From Gammaproteobacteria bacterium (GTDB lineage: Bacteria; Pseudomonadota; Gammaproteobacteria; Acidiferrobacterales; Sulfurifustaceae): a stretch of DNA of 64,000 bases. Shown here in pieces: positions 36,726-49,600 of the stretch (its first letter is position 1; every line of letters starts with the position of its first letter). Position numbers and translations under genes: made by a program. The stretch covers positions 1 through 64,000 of the forward strand of contig JACQFZ010000071.1 of NCBI GenBank assembly GCA_016199745.1. Reading direction: 5' to 3'. The notes below the pieces were generated by a model. The model worked only from the letters and a program-made list of their open reading frames with translations, did no database searches and was not told where the DNA came from.

Positions 36726-38139
36726 GAATAATCTTCATCGTATTTGTACCGCCCGATTTCGACATCGGCTCGCCGATGGTGAGGATCACGAGATCGTTGT
36801 CATCGACCGCGTGACGCCGGCGCAGTTTACTGATGGCCGCCTTCATCACCGCCGCCGGATCGTCGCTACGCTCGTTGAACGACACCGGATAGACGCCGCG
36901 ATACAGCGTGACCTTGCCTAGCGTATGCGGCTGCGGCGTCATCGCGTAGATAGGCACAGCCGAGCTGATGCGCGACATCCACAAAGCGGTGTTACCTGAC
37001 TCCGTCAGCGCCGCGATTGCTTTTACCGGCAAATGGTTAGCAACGTACATCACCGCCATAGCAATGCCCTCATCGACCCGCTTGAACGGAACATCGCGCC
37101 GCTGGCGCAATAAATGCGCTTCTTCTTCGTGTTCGGCAACGCGGCACACACGATCCATCGCCGCTACCGCCGCCACCGGGTGCTTGCCGCTGGCCGTTTC
37201 GGCCGACAACATCACCGCGTCAGTGCCATCGAGCACGGCGTTGGCAACGTCGGAGACCTCGGCACGCGTCGGGATCGCGTTTTCGATCATCGACTCCATC
37301 ATCTGCGTAGCCGTGATGGCGATCTTGTTCATGCGACGAGCCATGCGAATGATGCGCTTTTGAATCGGCGGCACAGCAGCGTCGCCAACTTCAACGGCGA
37401 GATCGCCGCGCGCGATCATGACGGCGTCGGCCGCATTGACGATTTCGGCGAGCGCGGTAACGGCCTCGGCGCGCTCGATCTTGGCGATGATGCCGCCGTG
37501 ACCGCCGGCGGCGCGCAGCAACTCGCGTGCCTCGTGCACATCGGCGGCGCTACGTGGAAACGAGATCGCCAAGTAATCGGCGCCGAGAGCGGCGGCCGAC
37601 TTGATGTCTTCACGATCTTTCTCGGTTAGCGCCTTCGCCGATAAGCCGCCGCCTTTGCGATTGATGCCTTTGTTGTTGCTCAGCGGGCCGCCGACGACGA
37701 CATGACAGATCACGCGGTTACCGTCGACTTGATCGACCTTGAGCTCAATGCGGCCATCGTCGAGCAGCAGTGTTGCGTCCTGCTCGACGTCTTGCGGTAA
37801 TGTCTTGTACGTCACACCGACGCACTCGGACGTGCCGGCATCGAGCGACATATCGGCGTCGAGCACGAACCGGCTACCTTCGACGAGTTCGATCGGGCTC
37901 TGCTGGAATTTACCGATGCGAATCTTTGGCCCCTGCAGATCGACGACGACACCGATGTAACGACCGTGCGCGTGCGCACGTTCGCGCGCGAGCTGGGCGC
38001 GGAAGGCGTGGACCGTCGGCGTGCCGTGCGAGAAATTAAGGCGGACGACGTCAACACCGGCCTCGACCAGCTTTTCCATCACCTTCGGATCGTCGGTCGC
38101 GGGACCAAGTGTGGCAACGATTTTTGTGCGTCGAAACAT
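36700..38139 (-). CDS. pyk: Pyruvate kinase
   Basis: Converts phosphoenolpyruvate and ADP to pyruvate and ATP. The 479-residue protein has RRTKIVATLGPATDD, the catalytic VVDLQGPKIRIGKF, MIARGDLAVEVG (signature with catalytic residues) and ITATQMMESM. The C-terminal allosteric domain is present. It is the fourth gene of tkt-gap-pgk-pyk. An NlpC/P60 fragment begins where it ends. Confidence 0.96.
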   Translation of the reverse strand: MFRRTKIVATLGPATDDPKVMEKLVEAGVDVVRLNFSHGTPTVHAFRAQLARERAHAHGRYIGVVVDLQGPKIRIGKFQQSPIELVEGSRFVLDADMSLDAGTSECVGVTYKTLPQDVEQDATLLLDDGRIELKVDQVDGNRVICHVVVGGPLSNNKGINRKGGGLSAKALTEKDREDIKSAAALGADYLAISFPRSAADVHEARELLRAAGGHGGIIAKIERAEAVTALAEIVNAADAVMIARGDLAVEVGDAAVPPIQKRIIRMARRMNKIAITATQMMESMIENAIPTRAEVSDVANAVLDGTDAVMLSAETASGKHPVAAVAAMDRVCRVAEHEEEAHLLRQRRDVPFKRVDEGIAMAVMYVANHLPVKAIAALTESGNTALWMSRISSAVPIYAMTPQPHTLGKVTLYRGVYPVSFNERSDDPAAVMKAAISKLRRRHAVDDNDLVILTIGEPMSKSGGTNTMKIIRVADLHDE

Positions 38140-38202
38140 GGGTGCACCTTCGGGTCTTTTTCTTATATGCGGATACGCCAGCGATGCCGGCGCGTGAACG
38201 TG

Positions 38203-39384
38203 CTACTTCTGCGCGCGCGTCTCGAGCATCGCTACCGCCGGCAACTTCTTGCCTTCGAGAAATTCGAGAAACGCGCCGCCGCCGGTGGAGATGTACGACA
38301 CTTTGTCGGCAATCTGGTATTTATCGACCGCCGCCAGCGTATCGCCGCCGCCGGCGATCGAGAACGCCGGGCTCTCGGCAATGGCGTGCGCCAATACTTT
38401 CGTACCTTCGCCAAACTGATCGAACTCGAACACGCCGACCGGACCGTTCCAGACGATGGTACCGGCGCGCTTCAACATATCGGCCAAGCGTTTCGCCGTC
38501 TCCGGGCCGATGTCGAGAATGAGCTCGTCGTCGGCCACGTCGTTCACTTTCTTAACGATAGCTCTCGCCGTCTCGCTAAACTCCTTGGCGACCACCACAT
38601 CGGTCGGCACCGGAATATCGGCACCGCGCGCCTTCGCCTGGCGCATCAACTTCTTGGCGGTGTCGACCAAATCAGCTTCGCACAGCGACTTGCCGACGTT
38701 GTAACCAGCGGCGGCGATAAATGTATTGGCGATACCGCCGCCCACAATCAGTTGATCGACGACGTTCGCCAGATTTTCGAGCACAGTGAGCTTAGTCGAC
38801 ACCTTCGAGCCGGCGACGATCGCCACCAACGGCCGCTTCGGATTCGCCAGCGCTTTGCCGAGCGCTTCGAGCTCGTTGGCTAACAGAATGCCGGCGCTCG
38901 CCACCGGCGCATACATGCCGACGCCGTGGGTCGAGCCTTCGGCGCGATGCGCGGTGCCGAACGCGTCCATCACATACACATCGGCCAGTGCGGCGTATTT
39001 CTTCGCCAACGCTTCGTTGTTCTTCTTCTCGCCTTTGTTAAAGCGCACGTTCTCGAATAACACGACGTCGCCATTGTTGATTGCCGGTGCCTTGTCGAGA
39101 TAATCCTTCACCAGCGGCACCTTCTTGCCGAGCAACTCCGACAACACATCGGCCACCGGCTGCAACGAGTTCTCCTCGCTGTATACACCCTCTTCCGGTC
39201 GCCCGAGGTGCGACATGAGCATAACCTTGGCGCCCTGCTTCATCGCGAACTCGACCGACGGCAACGACGCACGAATGCGTTGAGCGCTCGTCACTTTACC
39301 GTCTTTGACCGGCACGTTGAGGTCGGCGCGGATTAACACGCGTTTACCGGCGAGATTTAAATCAACTAATTTGATTACCGACAT
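38203..39384 (-). CDS. pgk: Phosphoglycerate kinase
   Basis: Works in glycolysis and, in reverse, in the Calvin cycle. The 393-residue protein has [17 protein letters not shown], the SHLGRP motif, the hinge and the ATP-binding [12 protein letters not shown] near the C-terminus. It is in the tkt-gap-pgk-pyk order, 63 bases before pyk. Confidence 0.96.
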   Translation of the reverse strand: MSVIKLVDLNLAGKRVLIRADLNVPVKDGKVTSAQRIRASLPSVEFAMKQGAKVMLMSHLGRPEEGVYSEENSLQPVADVLSELLGKKVPLVKDYLDKAPAINNGDVVLFENVRFNKGEKKNNEALAKKYAALADVYVMDAFGTAHRAEGSTHGVGMYAPVASAGILLANELEALGKALANPKRPLVAIVAGSKVSTKLTVLENLANVVDQLIVGGGIANTFIAAAGYNVGKSLCEADLVDTAKKLMRQAKARGADIPVPTDVVVAKEFSETARAIVKKVNDVADDELILDIGPETAKRLADMLKRAGTIVWNGPVGVFEFDQFGEGTKVLAHAIAESPAFSIAGGGDTLAAVDKYQIADKVSYISTGGGAFLEFLEGKKLPAVAMLETRAQK

Positions 39385-39406
39385 AAACGACCCTTTGCGA
39401 AAAGAA

Positions 39407-39578
39407 TTACTGACACAGTTGCGCCTTACACTCTTTTTCCATGTCGGCGATAGTCTGTTTCATCTGCGCGCACTCGCCTTGTTGCGATTGCGGCGTCGGA
39501 ACTGACCACAATCAAGCCCGACACTCCGACAGCCCACCAGCCAATGCGTATCCCTCCCTTCTTTGTTATTAAGCTCAT
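39407..39578 (-). pseudogene. Possible frameshifted small exported protein between gap and pgk
   Basis: From the ATG at 39578 the minus-strand frame gives a basic start and a hydrophobic segment (GWWAVGVSGLIVVSS), then diverges. The neighbouring frame, entered by a one-base shift near 39510, reads [23 protein letters not shown] and a stop at 39407. That is an amphipathic helix with three cysteines that looks coding. The two halves may be one small secreted protein broken by a frameshift. It is not a recognised family and could be chance. Confidence 0.3.
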
Positions 39579-39596
39579 CGCTGGTGGGTCCCTTTA

Positions 39597-42664
<3,068 letters not shown>

Positions 42665-42872
42665 GAGGTGTGAGTTGCCAGGTATGCCAAGGATTATTGA
42701 CGGACCGACGTCGCCGCAGGCGCCGTCGAACCCAGGCCGCGAATTCTCGCTCACGGGGCTTTAGGGGGCAAGGTTCGCCACAGGCAAATGACAGTCGGAC
42801 GACAGGTCGACCGACGCTCACGACTAAAGATGCGCTCGAGGGCGCGAAGCCACTAGAATGGGAGTCAATTCC
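42665..42872. promoter_or_regulatory. Divergent control region between tkt and the Hyf-like operon
   Basis: About 210 bases with no gene in either strand that I can support. It must hold the promoters of the CBB/glycolysis cluster and the hyf-like operon. I see no convincing -35/-10 pair and no LysR (T-N11-A) site that I would defend. Confidence 0.4.
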
Positions 42873-42917
42873 ATGACCGCTATTGCAGAAGCTTACTGCC
42901 GGGGCAGCGTCTATTGA
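42873..42917 (+). CDS. Putative 14-residue leader peptide coupled to hyfB
   Basis: ATG at 42873 with GGGAG eight bases upstream opens a 14-codon frame (MTAIAEAYCRGSVY) whose TGA overlaps the hyfB ATG as TGATG. The hyfB start itself has only GGGG 13 bases away, so translation could be coupled. Function, if any, would be to set hyfB expression. No codon clustering suggests attenuation. Confidence 0.4.
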   Translation: MTAIAEAYCRGSVY

Positions 42918-44920
42918 TGGCCGCATTGGGCTCGCCGATCGTCTGGTTTTTGGCCGTCGCCCTCTTTTGGTTCGCACTCGGCGTGCTCGGGTTGGCACGC
43001 TCGCGCAGCATTCTCTATATCGGGCGCATGCTGTTTCCGCTCGGTGCGGTCGGCGGGCTGGTGCTGGCGGCGGTGGCGTTCGGTGCGATCGCTAGTACGC
43101 CGGAAACCTTGGTTCTCCCTATCGGCCTGCCGGATCTACCGTTTCACCTACGCGCCGACGCGCTCACCTGCTTCTTCCTACTATTACTCGGCACTGTCGC
43201 CGCCGGCATCTCGATCTTCGCCGCCGGCTATTTTCGCGCCGGCACCGGTTCGACACCGGGCCTGTTGTGCCTGCAATATCATATGTTCCTGGCGAGCATG
43301 ACGTTGGTGCTGTTGGCTGACGACGCCTATGCGTTCATGGTAGCGTGGGAAACGATGGCGTTGTCATCGTATTTTCTGGTGACGTCGCAGCATCGCGTGC
43401 CGGAGATCCGCCGCGCCGGATTCCTTTATTTACTCATCGCCCACGTCGGCGCTATCGCCATTCTGTTGTGCTTCGGCGTGCTCCAAGGCGGCAGCTGGCA
43501 ATTCACGTTCGACGCCATGCGCACCGCTAATTTGTCGTCGACATGGGCGACGATAGCGTTCCTACTCGCCACCTTCGGCTTCGGCGCCAAGGCCGGGCTC
43601 GTGCCGCTGCACGTGTGGTTACCGGAAGCGCACCCAGCGGCGCCGTCGCCGGTGTCAGCGCTCATGAGCGGCGTGATGCTGAAGACCGCGGTTTACGGTT
43701 TATTGCGCGTCACCTTCGATCTCTTGCACGTACAGACCTGGTGGTGGGGCCTGCTACTGGTCGGGCTCGGCCTGTTTACGGCGTTGTACGGCGTTGTCTT
43801 CGCCGCCGTGCAGACCGACATGAAACGGCTGCTGGCGCACTCGTCGATCGAGAACATCGGCATCATCTTCGCCGCCGTCGGTTTGGCAATCGCGTTCGAT
43901 GCCTATCAGATGCCGGAGTTGGCGGCGATCGCGCTCGCCGCCGGCCTGTTGCACTGTTTGAACCACGCTTACTTCAAGAGCCTGCTGTTCCTGGCCACCG
44001 GTTCGGTGTTGCATGCGACCGGCGAACGCAACCTCGGCAAGCTCGGCGGTCTGGCGCGGCGCATGCCATGGGTCGCCGGGCTTGCGCTCATCGGCACAGC
44101 GGCGATCGCTGGCCTGCCGCCGCTCAACGGCTTTGTGTCGGAGTGGTTGCTACTGCAGGCGTTTCTGTTTACGCCGACGGTTCCACAGCCATTTGTGAAC
44201 ATGCTGCTGCCGCTCGGCGCGGCGCTGCTGGTACTGACGGCGGCGCTCGCCGGCTACGTCATGGTCAAATTCTATGGCGTCATCTTCCTCGGCCAACCGC
44301 GCGAACCGAAACTGGAGCAGGCGCACGACGCCGGCCGGCTCGAACGGCTCGGGCTGTTGTGGCTCGCTGCCGGCTGCGTGCTACTTGGCGTCCTGCCGGT
44401 GCCGGTGTTCGCGCTGCTGAGCCATGTCAGCGAATTTCTTTTAGACACGCCGCTCGCGAACCACACGCCGAGCCTGTGGTTGCTGGCGCCGATATCGGCC
44501 GCGCGCGCGAGCTACAGCCCGCTGATTTTCTTCGTCAGTATCCTGCTCGTGGTGGCGATCGCATTCGTTGTCGTGCGCCGGTTGTATCACGGGCGCGTGC
44601 GCCGGGCGCCGCCGTGGGATTGCGGCTATCCGGCGCTGACGGCGCGCATGCAGGACACCGCCGAAGGATTCGGCCAGCCGATCCGGCAAATCTTCGAATC
44701 GTTCTTCCGCATGACGCGCGAGCTGCCGTCGCCGTTCGACGCACGCCCACACTATCGCGTGCAGGTCGCCGACCGCCTGTGGCACGCGCTCTATCTGCCG
44801 CTCGCCACCGCCGTGCAGCGCACCGCCGAGCTGGTCGGCAAACTACAGCACGGCCGTATCGCCACCTACCTGCTGTACAGCTTCGTGACGCTGCTGGTGT
44901 TATTGATGATCGTCCTATGA
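42917..44920 (+). CDS. hyfB: HyfB/HycC-like antiporter-type membrane subunit
   Basis: A 667-residue inner-membrane protein of the NuoL/M/N-MrpA family with about 16 helices. Conserved charged sites include the Glu in MVAWETMALSSYFL (helix 5 glutamate) and the Lys in GFGAKAGLVPLHVWLPEAH. The LKTAVYGLLRV and HCLNHAYFKSLLFLATGSVLH segments are also characteristic. The C-terminal ~80 residues resemble HycC/HyfB. It should form one ion-translocating channel of the complex. ATG at 42917 chosen over a TTG three bases earlier. Its stop overlaps the next start (ATGA). Confidence 0.93.
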   Translation: MAALGSPIVWFLAVALFWFALGVLGLARSRSILYIGRMLFPLGAVGGLVLAAVAFGAIASTPETLVLPIGLPDLPFHLRADALTCFFLLLLGTVAAGISIFAAGYFRAGTGSTPGLLCLQYHMFLASMTLVLLADDAYAFMVAWETMALSSYFLVTSQHRVPEIRRAGFLYLLIAHVGAIAILLCFGVLQGGSWQFTFDAMRTANLSSTWATIAFLLATFGFGAKAGLVPLHVWLPEAHPAAPSPVSALMSGVMLKTAVYGLLRVTFDLLHVQTWWWGLLLVGLGLFTALYGVVFAAVQTDMKRLLAHSSIENIGIIFAAVGLAIAFDAYQMPELAAIALAAGLLHCLNHAYFKSLLFLATGSVLHATGERNLGKLGGLARRMPWVAGLALIGTAAIAGLPPLNGFVSEWLLLQAFLFTPTVPQPFVNMLLPLGAALLVLTAALAGYVMVKFYGVIFLGQPREPKLEQAHDAGRLERLGLLWLAAGCVLLGVLPVPVFALLSHVSEFLLDTPLANHTPSLWLLAPISAARASYSPLIFFVSILLVVAIAFVVVRRLYHGRVRRAPPWDCGYPALTARMQDTAEGFGQPIRQIFESFFRMTRELPSPFDARPHYRVQVADRLWHALYLPLATAVQRTAELVGKLQHGRIATYLLYSFVTLLVLLMIVL

Positions 44921-45867
44921 ACGCGATCGATGTGCTCACGCAGGTGGTCGAGGTGCTGATCGCGATTGCGGTCGCGCCGCTGTACTTGGGCTGGGTCAAT
45001 CAATGCCGCGCGTGGTTGCAGAATCGCAACGCGCCGCCGCTGCTACAGACATACCGCCTGATCCGCAAGCTGCTGCACAAAGACGCGGTGCTGGCGACAC
45101 ACGCGTCACCGATCTTTCGCGGCGTGCCCTATGTCCTGTTCGGCACGATGGTGCTGGTCGCCGCCATTATCCCGACGATCAGCGTCGACCTGCCGTTTGG
45201 CCGAGTGGCCGATGCCATCGCCCTGGTCGGGTTGTTCGCCACCGCCCGCGTCGCCATTGCCCTGGCGGCGATGGATATCGGCACCGCATTCGGCTCGTTA
45301 GGGGCGCGCCGCGAAATGCTGATCGGCTTCCTGGCGGAGCCGGCGTTGCTGATGGTGTTCTTCACCACCTCGTTGCTGGTCGGCAGCACGGCGCTGCCGG
45401 CGACGGTGGCGGCGCTGGTGCAACACGAACTCGCCATCTATCCGAGCCTCGCGTTCGCGGCGGTAGCCTTCCTGATGGTGCTGCTCGCCGAGAACGCGCG
45501 CATTCCGATCGACAATCCGGCGACCCACCTCGAGCTCACCATGATTCACGAGGCGATGGTGCTCGAATACTCCGCGCGCCACCTGGCACTGATCGAGTGG
45601 GCGTCAGCGCTGAAGTTATTCAACTACGCCTGCATCGGCTTCGCGCTGTTCGTACCGTGGGGTATCGCCGGTGGCGACGCGCCGGTGACGGCGTTGTTGC
45701 CGGCGACGGTATTATTGGCAGCCAAGCTGCTGGTCGCCGGCAGCGGTCTGGCGCTGATCGAGACCGTGAGTGCCAAGCTGCGTATCTTCCGCGCGCCGGA
45801 ATTTCTGGCGACCGCCTTTCTGCTGGCGGTGCTGGGAATGCTCATTCGGTTGTTACTGGGGAGCTGA
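44917..45867 (+). CDS. hyfC: HyfC/HycD-like (NuoH-related) membrane subunit
   Basis: A 316-residue membrane protein with eight helices. It carries the NuoH/HycD loop with conserved acids, AENARIPIDNPATHLELTMIHEAMVLEYS, near residue 190. In complex I and group 4 hydrogenases this subunit links the electron-transfer module to the proton channels. ATGA overlap with hyfB (44917-44920). A much longer frame running in from hyfB is a shadow. Confidence 0.93.
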   Translation: MNAIDVLTQVVEVLIAIAVAPLYLGWVNQCRAWLQNRNAPPLLQTYRLIRKLLHKDAVLATHASPIFRGVPYVLFGTMVLVAAIIPTISVDLPFGRVADAIALVGLFATARVAIALAAMDIGTAFGSLGARREMLIGFLAEPALLMVFFTTSLLVGSTALPATVAALVQHELAIYPSLAFAAVAFLMVLLAENARIPIDNPATHLELTMIHEAMVLEYSARHLALIEWASALKLFNYACIGFALFVPWGIAGGDAPVTALLPATVLLAAKLLVAGSGLALIETVSAKLRIFRAPEFLATAFLLAVLGMLIRLLLGS

Positions 45868-45870
45868 CAC

Positions 45871-46536
45871 ATGAACCCGCTACCACTGTCGTCCCAACTC
45901 ATCAACCTGCTGGCGGCGCTGCTGCTGTTGCTGTCATTCGCCATGCTAGCACAGCGGCGGATCGCGCTGCTGGTGCAATTGCTGGCGTTGCAGGGCCTGG
46001 TGCTGTTTATCTCTACGGTCGTCGTCGCCATCCGCGCCGACCAGCATCATCTTTATTATTCCGCGGCGCTGACGCTCATGCTCAAAGTTATCGTGCTGCC
46101 GTGGATCCTCTATCGCCTGATCCGGCGGCTGCACGTGCAGTGGGACATCGAGACGCTGGTGAAGATACCGACGACGATGTTGCTCGGCCTCATGCTGGTG
46201 GTGTTCGCCTTCGGCCTGGCGCAGCCAATCTCGGCGTTGGCAGTAACGGTTACGCGCAGCACGCTCGGTATCGCGTTGGCGGTGGTGCTGCTGGCGTTCC
46301 TGATGATGATCACCCGGCGCAAGGCGATCGCCCAGGTGATCGGCTTCCTGGCGATGGAAAACGGCCTGTTCTTCGCCGCCACCAGCGCCACCTACGGCAT
46401 GCCGATGGTGGTCGAACTCGGTGTCGCGCTCGACGTGCTGGTCGGCGTGCTGGTGCTCGGCATCTTTCTGTTCCACATTCGCGAGCAGTTCGACAGTCTC
46501 GACCTGCAGCACCTCGAATCGCTGAAGGAACGCTGA
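45871..46536 (+). CDS. hyfE: HyfE-like membrane subunit
   Basis: A 221-residue protein with seven to eight helices; the C-terminal part resembles NuoK/MrpC (FLAMENGLFFAATS with a membrane-embedded glutamate). HyfE is found in hydrogenase-4 complexes but not in FHL-1. It starts three bases after the hyfC stop and is followed by hyfF after one base. Confidence 0.9.
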   Translation: MNPLPLSSQLINLLAALLLLLSFAMLAQRRIALLVQLLALQGLVLFISTVVVAIRADQHHLYYSAALTLMLKVIVLPWILYRLIRRLHVQWDIETLVKIPTTMLLGLMLVVFAFGLAQPISALAVTVTRSTLGIALAVVLLAFLMMITRRKAIAQVIGFLAMENGLFFAATSATYGMPMVVELGVALDVLVGVLVLGIFLFHIREQFDSLDLQHLESLKER

Positions 46537-46537
46537 C

Positions 46538-47989
46538 ATGGAATTACTGGTTCTGCTCGGTGTACCGTTGACCGGGGCGTTGCTGCTGCTCTTGATCGGC
46601 GGGCGCGAACACGCTCCTGAGGTCAACGTACTGGCGAGTACGGCGACGTTGGTCGCGGCGGCGGTACTGACCGTGCGCGTCATTCGCGACGGGCCGATGT
46701 TGGTGTGGAACGATCAGCTGTTCGTCGACTCGTTCAACGTTTTTCTGGTGTCACTCACCGCCCTTGTTGGCTTAACGACGGCGTTGTTCTCACGACCGTA
46801 CATGCGCATTGAAGCCCTTCACGGGCGCGTCACCCACAAACGGCTGCGCCTGTATCACGGCATGTTCCAACTGTTCATGTTCACCATGCTGCTGGCGCTG
46901 CTCACCAACAACCTCGGCATCCTGTGGGTGGCGATGGAAGCGGCGACACTGTCGACGGTGCTGCTGGTATCGCTGTACCGCACGCCGCAAAGTTTAGAAG
47001 CGGCGTGGAAATATTTCATCCTGTGCGGCGTCGGTATCGCGCAAGCGCTGTTCGGCACGATCCTGCTGTACTTCGCCGCCGAGCAGCTGCCCGGCATCGA
47101 AGGCATGAGCGCGCTGCTGTGGACCCACCTGAACGACGTCAAAGGTCAACTCGAGCCGCAGATCCTCGGGCTCGCGTTCGTATTTCTGCTGGTTGGTTAC
47201 GGGACCAAGGTCGGACTCGCACCGGTACACAACTGGCTGCCCGATGCGCACGCCGAAGGTCCGACACCGATCTCGGCGGTGCTGTCCGGGCTGCTGCTCA
47301 ACGTCGCGTTGTACGCGGTGATCCGCTGCAAAGTGCTGGTCGAAGGCGCGTTGCAGTCGACGTTGCCGAGCCAGATGCTGATGGCCTTCGGCTTATTATC
47401 GGTGGTGCTGGCGGCGTTCTTCCTCTGGCGCCAACGCGATATCAAGCGACTGTTTGCCTACTCGTCGATCGAGCATATGGGCATCATCACCTTCGCCTTC
47501 GGTCTCGGCGGGCCGGTGGCAAACTTCGCTGGCCTGCTGCACATGACGGTGCACTCGCTCACCAAGTCGGCGATCTTCTTCGCCGTCGGTCATGCCGCAC
47601 AAAAAGCCGGCACCCAAATCATGGACGACATCCGCGGCTTGGTGACGGTGAGCCCGACGGTCGGCTGGGGCTTGATGTTAGGCACACTGGCGATCCTCGG
47701 CATGCCGCCGTTCGGCGTATTCGCCAGTGAATTTCTGATTCTGACGACGGCGATGCGCGAGCAACCGTGGGCGACGCCGCTGTTGCTGCTCGCGCTCGGC
47801 GTCGCCTTTGCCGCCATCTTCAGTCGTGTGCAACCGATGGTGTTCGGCGAAACCAACGTCGCCCGGTTGCCGCACGCGCCGGCGCTGATTCCGGTGTTCG
47901 TGCATCTGGCGATCGTACTGCTGCTCGGCTTGTATATTCCGCCTTACTTGGCCGATTGGTATCGACAGGCGGCCGAGTTGATCCAATAG
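46538..47989 (+). CDS. hyfF: HyfF-like antiporter-type membrane subunit
   Basis: A 483-residue NuoN/M-like protein with about 14 helices, the second ion-translocating subunit. It keeps the helix 5 glutamate (WVAMEAATLSTVLLVS) and the Lys-containing GYGTKVGLAPVHNWLPDAHAEGPTPISAVLSG loop, split here as GYGTKVGLAP and HNWLPDAHAE. It also has FAYSSIEHMGIITFAFG. This is the fourth gene of hyfBCEFGI; a 60-base gap with a small hairpin separates it from hyfG. Confidence 0.93.
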   Translation: MELLVLLGVPLTGALLLLLIGGREHAPEVNVLASTATLVAAAVLTVRVIRDGPMLVWNDQLFVDSFNVFLVSLTALVGLTTALFSRPYMRIEALHGRVTHKRLRLYHGMFQLFMFTMLLALLTNNLGILWVAMEAATLSTVLLVSLYRTPQSLEAAWKYFILCGVGIAQALFGTILLYFAAEQLPGIEGMSALLWTHLNDVKGQLEPQILGLAFVFLLVGYGTKVGLAPVHNWLPDAHAEGPTPISAVLSGLLLNVALYAVIRCKVLVEGALQSTLPSQMLMAFGLLSVVLAAFFLWRQRDIKRLFAYSSIEHMGIITFAFGLGGPVANFAGLLHMTVHSLTKSAIFFAVGHAAQKAGTQIMDDIRGLVTVSPTVGWGLMLGTLAILGMPPFGVFASEFLILTTAMREQPWATPLLLLALGVAFAAIFSRVQPMVFGETNVARLPHAPALIPVFVHLAIVLLLGLYIPPYLADWYRQAAELIQ

Positions 47990-48052
47990 TGAGTCGCGCG
48001 ATGGAATATTAGGTTCCTTCCCCTGAGGGGAGGAAGAATACAGGAGCAAATT

Positions 48053-49594
48053 CTGAATAAGACAATAGACCGTATCGCCTGGGAATCGCTGACGACCGCC
48101 GTGCCGGTGCGGCGGGCACGCGTCGACGCAGCACAATGGCGCGCATTCACCGCCGCGGTGCGCGACGCCGGCGGCCGGTTGTTAACCCTGTGGGCCAGCG
48201 ATGTACGCGATCTCGCCGGCGGCTTTCTCGTGCGAGCAACGCTGCAGGATCAACAAGGATTGGCGGTGCTGGAATTGCCGCTAACCGAGTCGGCGCCGGA
48301 ATATCCGACGCTCACCCCGACGTTTCCGAACACCGCGCGCATGCAGCGTGCCGCTTATGACATGATCGGTGTACGCGCTGCCGGCGACGATGCGCGTCCA
48401 TGGTTGCGGCACGAAGCTTGGCCGACGAACACGTTTCCGCTACGCCGCGATTTTCCAGCAGCGCACCGTTACGACATCGGTACGCCCGCCTATCCGTTCG
48501 TGCCGGTCGAAGGCGACGGCGTGCACGAGATTCCGGTCGGGCCGGTGCATGCGGGCATCATCGAATCCGGGCATTTTCGTTTTTCGATTGTCGGCGAGAA
48601 AGTGCTGCGCCTCGAGCAGCGCTTGGGCTACGTGCACAAAGGCATCGAAAAGCGCTTCGAGTCAATGACGCTCGGCGACGGCCAGCGACTGGCGGCGCGC
48701 GTGTCCGGCGATTCGGCAGTGGCGTTTTCCTGGGCCTACTGCATGGCACTGGAAAGCCTCTGCCACACGACCCTGTCAGCACGCGCACTGTGGTTGCGCG
48801 CGTTCTGCCTCGAACGCGAGCGCATCGCCAATCATCTCGGCGATCTCGGCGCGCTCGGCAACGACGCCGGCTTCGCTGTCGGTCTGACGCAGTTCTCTTT
48901 GCTGAAGGAAAACGTATTGCAGTCGAACGTCGCCGCTTTCGGCTACCGTTACCCGATGGACTATGTCATCCCCGGCGGCGTCGCTCTCGATCTCGCCGAC
49001 GATGTGCGGACGGCGCTGCTCCGTGAGGGCGAAGCGCTAGCGCGTGATGTCGCCTCGTTGCGCCGAATTTATGACGATCATACCGGCCTACAGGATCGTT
49101 TCATCGGTGCCGGCCGCGTCGAGCCGGCACTGGCGGCGCGACTCGGTCTCACCGGCCTCGCCGGTCGCGCCAGCAGTCAACTATGGGACCTGCGCTGCGA
49201 TCATCCATCGGCGCCGTATAACACGCTCGGCGTACACATGGTGTCGCACCGAAGCGGCGATGTTGCCGCGCGCGTCATTGTCCGCTTCGACGAGGTCGTC
49301 GAGTCGCTGCGGTTGTGCCAGCAACTCCTGGAACAGCTTCCCGGCGGCCCGATCCACAGCGAGCTCGGTGCCACACCGGAAACCGGCTTCGGCACCGGCT
49401 GCGTCGAAGGCTGGCGCGGACCGGTTTTGATCGCACTCGACAATGCCGGCAATATTATCCGCCGCTGTCACGCGCACGATCCATCGTGGCACAACTGGCC
49501 GGTACTCGAACACGCGGTGATCGACAACATCGTTCCGGATTTCCCGTTGATCAACAAATCCTTCAACCTGTCGTACAGCGGTCACGACCTCTAG
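48053..49594 (+). CDS. hyfG: HyfG/HycE-like large subunit without Ni-Fe ligands
   Basis: A fused NuoC-NuoD-like protein of 497 residues from GTG 48101, or 513 from CTG 48053. I prefer CTG because CAGGAG lies six bases upstream and the frame is open; this needs proof. The fold markers GPVHAGIIESGHFRF, RLGYVHKGIE and CLERERIANHLGDLGALGNDAG are intact. In hydrogenases RxCGxC and DPCxxC bind Ni-Fe. Here, in GTG numbering, they read RVSGDS (S202, S205) and LSYSGHDL (S491, G494). All four cysteines are lost, so Ni-Fe catalysis is excluded. It belongs with hydrogenase-related (Ehr) proteins. Usual hyp maturation genes are not nearby. Confidence 0.92.
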   Translation: MNKTIDRIAWESLTTAVPVRRARVDAAQWRAFTAAVRDAGGRLLTLWASDVRDLAGGFLVRATLQDQQGLAVLELPLTESAPEYPTLTPTFPNTARMQRAAYDMIGVRAAGDDARPWLRHEAWPTNTFPLRRDFPAAHRYDIGTPAYPFVPVEGDGVHEIPVGPVHAGIIESGHFRFSIVGEKVLRLEQRLGYVHKGIEKRFESMTLGDGQRLAARVSGDSAVAFSWAYCMALESLCHTTLSARALWLRAFCLERERIANHLGDLGALGNDAGFAVGLTQFSLLKENVLQSNVAAFGYRYPMDYVIPGGVALDLADDVRTALLREGEALARDVASLRRIYDDHTGLQDRFIGAGRVEPALAARLGLTGLAGRASSQLWDLRCDHPSAPYNTLGVHMVSHRSGDVAARVIVRFDEVVESLRLCQQLLEQLPGGPIHSELGATPETGFGTGCVEGWRGPVLIALDNAGNIIRRCHAHDPSWHNWPVLEHAVIDNIVPDFPLINKSFNLSYSGHDL

Positions 49595-49600
49595 GCTGCC

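Noticed and set aside
43543-45867. 774-codon frame running into hyfC
   Set aside because: Only the last 316 codons (from ATG 44917) are hyfC; the upstream part is an off-frame reading of hyfB.
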